Positions 23,846-33,725 of a DNA stretch of 38,611 nt are shown piece after piece; position 1 is the first letter of the stretch; each line of letters opens with the position of its first letter. The position numbers and the translations under genes are program-made. The stretch is from Tieghemiomyces parasiticus (lineage: Eukaryota > Kickxellomycota > Dimargaritomycetes > Dimargaritales > Dimargaritaceae): NCBI GenBank assembly GCA_027575765.1, contig JANBPT010000397.1, forward strand, positions 1 to 38,611. Direction: 5' to 3'. The notes beneath the pieces are model-generated. The model was not told where the DNA came from and did no database searches. It saw only the letters and a program-made list of their open reading frames with translations.

Positions 23846-25108
23846 ATGGCCGATGACGACAGCCCTACCGCATCCTGCATCACGTTGCACATCCGGCCAG
23901 TTGTGGGTGAGGCCTTCACGGTGGCCGTCGATCCGCAGACCACCACCACCCACCAGCTAAAGGTGGAATGCGCTACTTACTCGGCTCTCGTCCCCAGTGC
24001 CATGCGCCTGGTCTATGCTGGACGAGTCCTCGCCGACGAACTGCCGCTTGCCAACTACCACGTACAGGACGGGGAGACGGTGCGACTGGTACGTCAGGCC
24101 CCCCATGCCGCGACGTCCCCGACCCGGCCCACGGCCACCGCCACGGGTAAGCGGCCCGCTGGCCTGAGCTCCCTTACAGAAGGCGGTCCCGGTGGACTCC
24201 CCGGCGGGTTCCAGGGTAAATTGCTGCAGAGTATGCTTGGCAACCCTGACCTCCGCCGCCTCCTGCTCAACGCCAACCCAGAGGTGCGTAAGGTGTTGGA
24301 AAAGAACCCTGAACTGAACCAGATTATGGAGGACCCGGCGTTCCTGCAGCAGACCGCCCAAATGGCCCAGAACCCCAGTCTGATGCGCGAGGTGATGCGC
24401 AATAACGACCGGGCCATCGCCAACCTGGAGATGGCCCCGGGTGGGTTCAACCACCTGCTCAATATCTACCGCAACTACCAGCAGCCCATGGACGCCGCCC
24501 AGGTCCACCACCCGCAGCGCCCCGCCGGCGAAGACCTCAATGACCGTTTCGCGCGACAGCTCAGCATTTCAGCTCCCAAGAAGTCCCGCATCAATGTGAC
24601 GCCCCTGCCTAACCCGTGGGCCCCCTCGCCTGCCACCCCGTTCGGCTCGTCACGCGATATCGGAGCCTACCGGCGGACCCCGACCGTCATCCGGCCACCC
24701 GCTACCTTGGCCCCTACCGACCCTGCCTCCGGTGAATCCGACGCCGCCGCCCTGGAAAACCTGTTTGGCATGCTCCGCCCGGCCGACGGATCGCACTTGG
24801 CCCGACCCCGGGCCGCCTTCGCACCGGAACTGGCCGCCCCCCGGGTTGCTGGCGGGCAGCCTCTAGCCCCGTCCTTCCCGGCCGCCGCCTTCGCCCCGCC
24901 ATCTGGCCCCACGAGCTCTGCGACGGATAACCGCCCCCGGCCGACTCCATCCGCAGTGCCGCAGCACGAAGAGCGCTTCGCGCGCGAACTGGACACACTA
25001 CAGGGGATGGGTTTTCACGATCGCGAGCTCAACCTGCGAGCCCTTTTGGCGGCCGGCGGCGACGTTAATTCTGCCATTGAGTGGCTTCTGCAAGGTCATG
25101 GCCAGTGA
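23846..25108 (+). CDS. DSK2: ubiquilin / Dsk2 (UBL-UBA proteasome shuttle)
   Basis: Single exon, 420 aa. Family role: the N-terminal UBL binds the proteasome, the C-terminal UBA binds ubiquitin, and the middle STI1 region holds hydrophobic clients. UBL covers about residues 10-84 with MRLVYAGRVL (53-62) and YHVQDGETVRLV. The STI1-like region is about 122-213 and shows LLQSMLGNPDLRRLL, NPELNQIMEDPAFLQQT and NPSLMREVMRNNDRA. A Pro/Ala-rich linker follows. UBA is about 379-418 with the MGF loop (GMGFHDRELN). Human ubiquilins carry more STI1 repeats; one compact block is like yeast Dsk2 (373 aa). The start ATG is in strong context. The gene converges on ATG16. Confidence 0.93.
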   Translation: MADDDSPTASCITLHIRPVVGEAFTVAVDPQTTTTHQLKVECATYSALVPSAMRLVYAGRVLADELPLANYHVQDGETVRLVRQAPHAATSPTRPTATATGKRPAGLSSLTEGGPGGLPGGFQGKLLQSMLGNPDLRRLLLNANPEVRKVLEKNPELNQIMEDPAFLQQTAQMAQNPSLMREVMRNNDRAIANLEMAPGGFNHLLNIYRNYQQPMDAAQVHHPQRPAGEDLNDRFARQLSISAPKKSRINVTPLPNPWAPSPATPFGSSRDIGAYRRTPTVIRPPATLAPTDPASGESDAAALENLFGMLRPADGSHLARPRAAFAPELAAPRVAGGQPLAPSFPAAAFAPPSGPTSSATDNRPRPTPSAVPQHEERFARELDTLQGMGFHDRELNLRALLAAGGDVNSAIEWLLQGHGQ

Positions 25109-25766
25109 GGGGTTTCACCGGACATCTGATTCCCTTTCACCATTGACTGGATAGCCCTGTTGTTGTTTTTTATGTGTCGTCATATATACCTCCCCCCCGT
25201 GTACACCTATGCCCCCCCACCTCCCTCTCTCCCCTCCCGAAGCGAACTCCCCTTTTCGCCGTCTCTACCTCCTCAACCCAAGACGAGCAGTCTTCACCGC
25301 CCCCTCTATCCTAACTGCTACCGAGGAGATTTTCAGCCCCACATTTCCCTGCCGTATTCTCCGTTAGATTCCGTACTGCACTGTGCCACGCGATATCCGA
25401 GACGCCGGCCGAATGGATCGAGTCTATGTTGGCGCCTCTACAGCCCGGCGCCAACATTATTTTTATTAATAGAAACTATGGAACCTAACTAGCCAGCTAA
25501 CGATGTTGGCATTGAATGCAAGACTAGCCAGTGGGCCGTAGCGAACACCAGCTTAGGCAGATGAAGCTGCCATTACAAGCATAGCCCAATGAGTCGTTGC
25601 CAGGTAAAAAGTCGTATCCCGGTCAGGGGAGGGGAGGGGGGCAGATCTCATTCCTGTGGTGGTATCGCGAGAAGGAATGATAGTTACAGACTTTATTGCA
25701 AGGACCATTAAACAATGGGTGCGGTCAATTCGGTGGCCGATCATAAGGTGCTACTGGAGAGGACGT
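25109..25766. other. convergent 3' gap, DSK2 / ATG16
   Basis: The left 350 bases are C/T-rich on the + strand and belong to the DSK2 3' region. The right side holds the ATG16 3' UTR with an AATAAA on the minus strand. No other feature was recognised. Confidence 0.45.
25692..25697 (-). terminator. candidate poly(A) signal for ATG16
   Basis: AATAAA on the minus strand, about 70 bases past the ATG16 stop codon. Confidence 0.45.
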
Positions 25767-28700
25767 CTATTCCCAAAAGCAGACTAATTGGTCCTTCTCG
25801 GCACTGAAGAAGTGTTGGCCGCTGGCGTCCCAGAAGGCAGCACAGACCGGGGAGCTACGACAAGGACGGCCCGCAAGTGAGGAGTGTGTAGATGATCCAC
25901 CTGACGGTGTGGTTAGTCGCCACCACGAATTGGTAACCCGGCCAGGTCGGTTGCGGGAAGCATCTGCCTCTCAAAGAGGTTGGAGTGGGCAACATGACTT
26001 ACGTGTGTTCCTTGACCCTGGCCTGTACCTCGAAGGTGCGGGTATTCCAAATGAAGAGAACGCCATCTTATTTTTACAGCGAAAAATGAAGAAGTCAAGG
26101 GGAGTTTGAAAATGACGGGCGTCCCAATGGAGGGAGGTGGTGAGTAAGCGGTCGAAGGAGTGCGTGCATAGTCTCACAGTATTGTTGATTGGCGACTTAC
26201 CTGCGGAGCCGGCCGCGACGAGGTGGCCGTCTGCGCTGAAGGCAGCCCGAGCCCAGTTGGATCCGGGACGGTAACCCTCGGCTCTAATATACACACAAAT
26301 CATGTTCAGATGGACCAAATAGATAAGGTCAAGGTAGTGGTCGAAGAGGTAGGTAGGGAAAGAGTTAGTGGCCGGACAGCTTGGGTCACACACCGATCCG
26401 GGCGGCGAGAACTAGATTAACCAGCGTACCTTAGAACGCCGACTGACTCGAAGGTGTTCAGGTCCAGGATGTGGAGGGTGCCGTCCTTGGCATTCGTGAG
26501 TAGGTGTGTGTGATCTACCGAGTAAGGGATAAAGGCGGCAGACAGGATGGGAGGGATTAGACTGGGCGGCGAGTCCGTCATAGCTATAGTCGTTTCACTC
26601 CCCCGCTTCTTTTTCATCTACGGTCGATAAAAGATAACCACGAGTGGGAGGCCTAACCGTGGTCGTAATCGGCCAACTTACCGGGAGCAATGGCCAGGGA
26701 CGTGATGGGGGCGTCGTGCAACCCGGTGACCTCGCGCACGCAGTTGCCTGACTGCATATCCCAGACTCGTAGGACGTTATCAACATGGCCGCTCAGGATG
26801 GTGGTACTGGCGAGAAGTGGGACAGATTGAGCGGGAAAGAAGAGAAAAGGTAGTGCGGTGAGCTGGTAAGACGGGTGGCAGCTAGGTGGCGGTGCATTCG
26901 TTGGAAAAGCGTGGCTGGCGCTGGGGTCCCCCGTGCTTGCTCTCCTTACCCTTGGGGGTCCATCAGGCATAGGTCGTTGCAACTGGAGATGGAGAATATA
27001 GTTTTGGAACCTGCAATGATGACAATGGGGGGGGGGTAGGAGTACGAGCCGATAATGGTGGTGAGAAGGCGGTGCGGCGTGATCCAAGTATGCATCGTTC
27101 GCAACGCACAGCGATACTTACAGTAGCCTCGGTACAGATCCCACGATTTAATGGTACGGTCGTGGCTCACTGAGATCTGTGTGGTCCAAGTGCGTGTAGA
27201 AGGGAAGTCGAAGGGTCGATAGGATGGCGTTAAAGATTGATAATGGAGCACGCCGGGCACCGCAGAGGGCGGCCGTGTCCAGGTAGATTTGGTTCATACA
27301 CTGAGACGTCAACTTACAATCTTGCGCGCTTCGCCATCGAATTTGGCGGAGACGACCTTGCCGATATGACCCGTGAGCGTGTGCTATACTCCCAAGTAAG
27401 AGGGTAAGTGTGGTGGTGGTGTTTGTTTGTTTTTTAAAAAAGAATAACGTCTTGCACGGCTAGTAGCAAAGCTAGTGTGTCGTTGTGAGGGCGAAACGCT
27501 CGTGACTGGAGTCGATTTATCGAAACGGTGGTCCACGCTACTCACCTGTATCCTTCCCGTATCGAGGGCCCAGACCCGGATGGCGTTGTCGCTGGAGGTG
27601 GCCAGGATGAGATCGTCCGTAGGGCTGAACCAGACGTGCAGGACGGACTGGAGGCATCCGCTCAGGGTGTACTTGAGATTTCCTGATCTACTGTCAAACA
27701 CCTTGACCCGGCGGTCCTGGCCCCCCGTGGCCACCATGGTGCCGTCGTGGGACACGTGGAGGGTGTGAATCTCACCGTGGTGCGGGTTCTAGGTGAGTGG
27801 TCGGTGAAACGAAGGACGAGTGCGGAGGCAAGGTAAAGGATGAGGGGAACGAGGGTAAGTGCCAAGGGGGGAGAGGGCCGTGGAGCTGTCGAACATCCCG
27901 GTCGCACCACCAGGTGGGTTACGCAGACCGGGGCACGGATGGCGGCTTACCTCGAGCTCCTTGTAAACGATGGACGGCACCTTCGACGGGGCCTGGTTGG
28001 TATCGCTAGTCCGTCGGCTAAACGAGGTGGCGAGTAGTATCGAGTGATTAGACTGGAGGTACGGGCAGGACGCCTGGACGATGAGAAGGGTCGCGTACTG
28101 CCGGAACCGTGAGTCACTTACCCAAGGCCGAAATAATTTTCATCGCCCAAGCATTCGTTAAGCTGATCGACCGACGGTGGAGGCCGGCGCTCGCTGATGG
28201 TAGATGGGGGGGAGCCGGGCAGTGGAGGAGGTGGGGGTACTAGTTAGGCCGGACAGCCGTGGTGCAGGACTGGAATGCATGGACCCGTGGTGGCCAAGAC
28301 GAAGTCCCTTAGCCCCTTTCGCGTATGGAGGGCTTGGACTTACGCCTCGAGCTGTCGGTTGGTGTCGTTCATACGTTCGGCTTCCTCGTTCATCTTCCTT
28401 AGCCAACGTTCGACTAGCTGGCTATTCTCCTGCTCCACTCGTTTGAGTTTCTCCTCCTTGGTGACTAGCTCTAGCTGCAGGGCGGTCATTTCGTCCTGTA
28501 GAATCTGCGGGTGCCGTTCGAGGTATGATGCGCACGGAGTTGCGTATAGAGGACAAGGCAAGTGTGGAGTGTCAGAAGGCAATTCGCAGAGCATGGCACT
28601 TGAAGGGGTGGATGGGTGGGGCAAGGGCCTAGCGACATCTCCCCCGGGTTCCCCAATGCCAGCCTGTGAACCTACCTGGATGGTCCCGTCCTTCTCGCGG

Positions 28701-29546
28701 AGGACATAAAAGTAGTCGTCAACGGACTGTTGTAACTTGGCCATCTGCGTCGCTGTAGCCTTGGCACTGGTGCGGAGTTAAGAAAGGATAAGATACCAAT
28801 GCAAAGCATGAGTCAACGAAGGGCCATTTTCATCTGGCTCCGCCTAACCTGGTCAAGCGTGGAGTGCGGGCGGTAGCCCTGGGGCTGAACGCCTACCTGG
28901 TTTCCAGATCGCGGACCTGTTCCTCTCTCCTCCGCACATCATCTGTCAGCGAGAGAAGGCGCTGGGCGTGCTGGCCTTGGGCCTTGTACAGGTCACTACG
29001 TTCGTCCTTGAGGGTCGTCACCTGCCACTCCAGTTCAGCAATCCGTTTCTGAGCCGCCACGAAACTGGGTCGGCGGTGAATGATGCAGAGGTGCACATTG
29101 GGGTAAGGTATTAGTTGCAATATCATAGGTTCGGGTCTGGCCGGGGTCGACACGGGAGGGATGTAGCTCCAGAAGGTTGGCTTGCAATAAACCTACGCAT
29201 CGAGGTTGGCAGCGGCCCCAACGTCGGCTAGTTTGGCATGCTCAGTACGTAGGGTCGTGTGGGTGTCGTTGAGGTGGGCGTAGTCCCCTTCCAACTGGAG
29301 AGTGTGGTGCAGCAGGGTATTGTCTGTAGGCGCCGTGGAGGAGGGGACGGGTGAGGCACGGAGTAGGACCAAGTGGTGAGCGGGTGGTGGGGGGGGTATG
29401 AGCGCAAACGGGTGTAGTGGAAGCCGAGGTAGTTACGACTACTTACAACTGACCACTAGGGCTTCGAACCCCTCGACGGCTTCGTCACGTTGGCAGAGGC
29501 CCCGCTCAAGGCCGACCTGCCACTGGTACTCGGTGTCGACGCTCAT
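25767..29546 (-). CDS. ATG16: ATG16 with coiled coil and WD40 propeller
   Basis: Exons in transcript order 29546-29447, 29323-29197, 29064-28897, 28766-28676, 28504-28344, 28193-28122, 28017-27951, 27788-27546, 27383-27318, 27176-27122, 27010-26950, 26806-26682, 26583-26430, 26283-26201, 26066-26003, 25854-25767; 574 aa. Family role: with ATG12-ATG5 it forms the E3-like complex that directs ATG8/LC3 lipidation. Residues 1-40 resemble the ATG5-binding helix (FEALVVSYNTLLHHTL). Residues 45-215 form coiled coil, including the ATG16L1-like LQDEMTALQ and ENSQLVERWL. A linker of only about 47 residues (216-262) follows. Residues 263-574 make seven WD blades, with TGGQDRRVKVFD, TGHIGKVVSAKF, SSCNDL and VAAGSAGDG, ending in FWE. 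All introns are GT-AG with consistent phases; the acceptor of exon 13 is the least certain. Yeast Atg16 is about 150 aa and lacks the propeller. Confidence 0.9.
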
Positions 29547-30135
29547 GATGGAAAGCGAGCGACGGTTGGTGGAATGCGAGAGGGAGGGGTCGCCAGGGAC
29601 GGTAGAGGTGCTAATGGGGTACGACAGTAGAATACAAAAAAAGGTGGCAGAGTGAGTGGCCAAATGGGTGTGGGAGAGAAGAGTCAGCACGGGCGAAGAA
29701 GGCCTCAAGGTGTTGCAGGAGACGGACAGAGCGTTGGAAGGTTGGAAACCAAGCTGTTAGCCCACTAGGAGGAGGAGGCGGCGGAGTCAGCCGGAAGCAG
29801 TTGCGACGCCCTTGCCCTGCTGTCCGCGGGCGTACCAAGATACCACATGCCTAATCCGGTAGAGCACTGGACGGCAGCAGAGAGTGGGTACAGAGCGAGA
29901 AAGATCGCCCTTCCATGCGGCGTATCTTCTGACGAACCGTCAGCCTTTGACGGCCTTTGTGGCGATGGAGCAGAGCGAACGCACATTAGATAGTAGCAAC
30001 AGAGAGGGGAGGGTCTTTATAAATGACGAACTAGCGGGCCCTGCCTAATGAGGCCGTAAATCAAAGGGAACAGTTTAAGTAAAGGGATTCAAACGGATAC
30101 AAGTAACGCGGGTCGTACGAGGGAGGGGGGTTGGT
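29547..30135. other. gap between ATG16 promoter and YPT7 3' end
   Basis: It should hold the ATG16 promoter and leader (G/A-rich on the + strand, 29547-29720) and the 3' UTR of the Rab7 gene. No coding block or RNA gene was recognised. Confidence 0.4.
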
Positions 30136-30986
30136 TTAGCACGCGCAACCGGGGTCCCGGGCGGCGTCTTGGTCAATTCTGATGGGCTCTGGGAAGTCAC
30201 TGTACAGTTCGTTCTCGGACTCCTTCTTGAGGGCGTTCTGGGCAATGGTTTCGAAGGCCACGTCTACCTTGATGCCTTCCTTGGCGCTGGTCTCAAAGTA
30301 GGGGATATTTCCCTTGGACTGGCACCAGTTCATGGCGCGCCGTTGGGTGACCTAGTTTATGGGGAGGGGAGGTAAGAGTGAGGCGAAGGGTGGAGGGTTA
30401 ACGGGTGCTTGCGAGGGAAGAGCGCGCATACCGGCTACGGCTCGACGAGGCGCGGGTCCAAGTAGGAGAACCACGTACCATGCGCTTGGAGTCCTCGAGG
30501 TCAATCTTGTTGCCCAATACCACAAACGGGAAGTTCTCTGGGTCGCGGGGGCTGGCCTGCACCAAAAACTCGTCACGCCAGCTGTCCAAGGTCTCAAAGG
30601 ACTTGGCATTGTTGACGTCGTAGCAGAGGACACAGCAGTCAGCACCGCGGTAGAAGGCGACACCTAGACTCTGGAACCGCTCCTGGCCGGCCGTGTCCCA
30701 GATCTGGATGGTGACCAGCTTGTCGTCAATGGCCAGTTCTTTGGTCAGAAAGTCGGCGCCGATGGTGGCCTTGTACTGGTTGCTGAATCGCTTGTTGACG
30801 TACTGGTTCATGAGCGAGGTCTTGCCGACACCGCTGTCGCCGAGGATGATGACCTGGTAGGGGAGGGGGTCGTAAGCATGGCCGGGGTGTTAGCCAGAGT
30901 CCTCAACCGCTCGGCCGGCAGGCGTACTTTACAGCCTTTCGGGTAATATGGCTTACCTTCAGCAACACCTTTTTCCGGGACGACAT
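30136..30986 (-). CDS. YPT7: Rab GTPase, Ypt7/Rab7 class
   Basis: Exons in transcript order 30986-30957, 30853-30479, 30351-30136; 206 aa. Family role: late endosome, vacuole and autophagosome fusion through HOPS. P-loop GDSGVGKT (15-22), switch [10 protein letters not shown], switch [19 protein letters not shown] and ETSAK are intact. [10 protein letters not shown] and the block [22 protein letters not shown] are Rab7-specific. It ends in CAC, a CXC double geranylgeranylation signal. All introns are GT-AG, phase 0. The first exon encodes only 10 residues. It follows ATG16 in tandem on the same strand, with about 590 bases between. Nothing is missing. Confidence 0.95.
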
Positions 30987-32111
30987 GGCGAGCGAGAGAG
31001 AGAGGTGGGGAACGAGGGGGGATATCAGAAGGGTGCTAGACCGGGGGGATTCGTGAACGTTTGAGACAAGGGGCGGTGTGATGGTGAACCAACGGTAGTG
31101 GTAGTTCAGTGCTCGACGACCGAGAGCAGGGCAAAGTCAAGAAGAAAGAGGGAGAGAGAGGTTAACGGGAGAAGCGTGGGCTGAGGAATGCGTGACGGAA
31201 GGGAAGCCTCAAGGGCGCGTGTGTGGGGACGGCGGGGCAAAAGAGGGGGAGGGCGGTGTTGGGAAGTGCACCCAGTCGAACGGGGCGGGAAGAGGGGAAC
31301 AGGGCGGAGGAGCTACCGGCGCCCTGGTCACACCCTCGTCGACTTCAGGCGGGGGAGTGGGCATGTAGGGTAGGATCGTCTGACCTCCGGCTTAGGCTGC
31401 CACGCTATCTGCTGGTGCTAAGTAGCGGCGAGAGAAGGCGGCTATAGGCGGGTTGTTGACTAGATGCACCCGAGGTCAAGCGGAGACGGCATAGGTAGAC
31501 AAGTGGGCCAGAGGTGAGCGTCTGGCATGCCGTGTCGGCTCTAGGCGGCAGTCTCGAGCAGGGCTGCAGGGGTGGTTGCGCGATGGCCCTCGGTCACCTC
31601 CTAGTCCTTAGTTGCTAATTACATCGGCCCCTCTCCACCGGCACCGCTACGTGTACTTGACGTGGAGGGCAGGGGGGCCACGGCCTATTAAACTCTCCAT
31701 TGGGTGCACGAGCATCGACAGGCGAACTGCCTGCCCTGGGCCAAGGATGGGCTCCGCCGTATGGCGCTAGGTCCTTGGGACGGCTAGGTGGCTGACATGA
31801 TAGCATATTTCGAGAATGCCGTACACCCACGTATCCAATCTGCCGCTGCACCTCAAGGCGGCTTGGGTAGCGCTAAACCCAAGATGAAGGAACCTCTGTG
31901 GTTTATTACCTGCCAAACAATATAGTCCCCTGTACAATTCCCGATCCGTAGAGTTAGTCAGCTCGTCTAGCCAGTCGTCCGAGTCTGGTTGCTGGACATT
32001 GGCCGTGATGAATGTTGCAGTGACGCGACGCTGATTGAACTGGCCGATATTAATCCGGCACCTGGGTTGCGGATCGGAAGGGGGGGCTCGAGTGGGCCAC
32101 AGCCCCGCCCT
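30987..32111. other. gap between YPT7 promoter and NDUFA12 3' end
   Basis: The first 350 bases are strongly G/A-rich on the + strand (C/T-rich for YPT7), as expected for its promoter and leader. The remaining 750 bases show no conserved coding block, tRNA or repeat. Confidence 0.4.
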
Positions 32112-32796
32112 CTAAACCCGCGGCTTGGTGTGGGGCTCCCAAGCGGCTACCTTGGGCCGTGTGGTATTGTAGGGTGCGTACGCCTTGGAGGTGCCCGTCA
32201 TGTTTTCAACGTGGTGCGAAGCAATCCAACGGTACGGCCGGGAGGGAAGTGGGCCTGGGTTCTCGTCAGTAAGCTTGTGCAGCCACTTGTGCCTACAGGG
32301 CATGGTGGGTGGAGGGCAAAAGGACATCTGGTTAGCCGTTCGGGCCAAGGCTCGGTTCCCAAGTCCACGGCCCGAGTTCCATAGTTGGCAAGTGATAAGA
32401 TGCGTGGTCACAAGTACTTACCACTCGGCAGGGACCTGGCTAGCGTCGAAGTCGCTCCGGGCGTAGAGAACCCAGCGGTCACGGTCTAGACGAGTGAGAG
32501 AGCGAGAGGGCACCGTGTTGAGAGGATTAGAAATGGAAGAGAGGGTTCACGAGTATGATTGGGCCACATGGCGGCCAATTGTCGTGTTGAATTGGCAAGA
32601 GGGGAGACCCTCCACGGCGTCCGCCGCTGCCAGCCGACTTACTCAGCTTTTCCTGCAAGTTCTCGTAGTACTCATTGCCGTAACGATCCCGGCCCATCAG
32701 GGTTCCGGCCTTGACCTCGTCCAGGCGCATAAACTGCCGGAAACTTTCCCGGGGCCCCACGGCCAGCATGTACTTGACCGCCCGCACGATAGACAT
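32112..32796 (-). CDS. NDUFA12: NADH dehydrogenase (complex I) subunit NDUFA12 / B17.2
   Basis: Exons in transcript order 32796-32643, 32485-32422, 32292-32112; 132 aa, close to the usual 140-145. Family role: accessory subunit of mitochondrial complex I on the matrix side near the peripheral arm. Family blocks are in order: KAGTLMGRDRYGNEYYEN, NRDRWVLYAR, VPAEWHKWLHKLTDE and the C-terminal AYAPYNTTRPKVAAWEP. Introns are GT-AG, phases 1 and 2, both inside conserved blocks and both restoring them. No presequence is visible, as is common for this subunit. Its presence shows that the organism has a complex I, unlike Saccharomyces. Confidence 0.93.
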
Positions 32797-33725
32797 GGCA
32801 CGGACGAGGGGAAGATGGATAGGAGGGTGGAGAGTAGTTAGGTTGGCTAAGCGTGAATAGAGGTGAACAGCAATAAGATGTCGAAGGGCCCAATCAGGGG
32901 GATGGCGTTATGAAGGGCTCTCTGGAATGTGGGTCTGTGAGGATAGCAGCTATGGCGAGTCGGAGAGGTGGTCGTTGTCGTGGAACCGTGGTGATGGGGG
33001 GGGGGCTGGCCAGGACCTGTAGGTGGGACTCCAGAGTCACGTGAGAGTGTGCCAGCCCATTGACAAGGAGGCGACCGGATTGCGTACTCTGAATCATTGT
33101 ACGAAGTCAAGGAGCGGGCCACCAGCGCTTCACACACACCCACCCCTCCTTTTTCCCTCTTCTGGCCTTCGGAACTCGCTGGAGTGACTGCACCAGGGGT
33201 TCTAGGGTCTCGAGGCACCTGCCTGCCCCCGATAAAGTGCAGAGGGGGGATGATAACAAGCGACTGTCCTGATTTTGGCGCCAGCCACAGTCCAGAGAGC
33301 CCCAGCAAATGCTGCGTTCGACCGGCTAGGGGGAGGCGTTCAAACGCGAGCCGGGTGGTGGGACGAAGTATCGCGAGCCGGCTCGTGGGGCGGTTTGTGA
33401 AAAAAGGCCAGAGGTTGCTGGCCTGGGCCACATGTAGAGGTGTAGAGGCCACACACACACACACACCCCGCCCATCCTCGGCACTAGTTGAGCCGTGGGC
33501 CCCGTGCGAGAGCGAAGTTCACATTCCCCCCCCTCGGGCTCGCGAGGTCCTACCCTATTTTCTTGAAAGGACGTTTTACCCCACGTTGTCTGTTACCTTG
33601 CTTCTGGCTTCGCATGTCTGTATACGCCTTTTGTGCATGTAGGCCCGACATTTGTCTATTATACTAATCTTTGCCGTTGTGCTCATCGTATTTGCCACCG
33701 CCACCGTACGGCCGCCGGTCTCGTC
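32797..33725. promoter_or_regulatory. divergent region, NDUFA12 / DOT1
   Basis: 929 bases between divergent start codons. It contains a (CA)n microsatellite at 33450-33467 and T/C-rich sequence just before DOT1. An open minus-strand stretch in the left part is judged noncoding. Confidence 0.45.
33450..33467. repeat. (CA)n microsatellite
   Basis: About eight to nine CA units upstream of DOT1. Confidence 0.9.

Noticed and set aside
32847..33464. 205-codon minus-strand open frame upstream of NDUFA12
   Set aside because: It has no recognisable domain and covers the microsatellite and promoter-like sequence; its composition explains the lack of stops.
33633..33725. N-terminal extension of DOT1
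   Set aside because: It opens with GTG and lies in T/C-rich leader; the first ATG is 33726.
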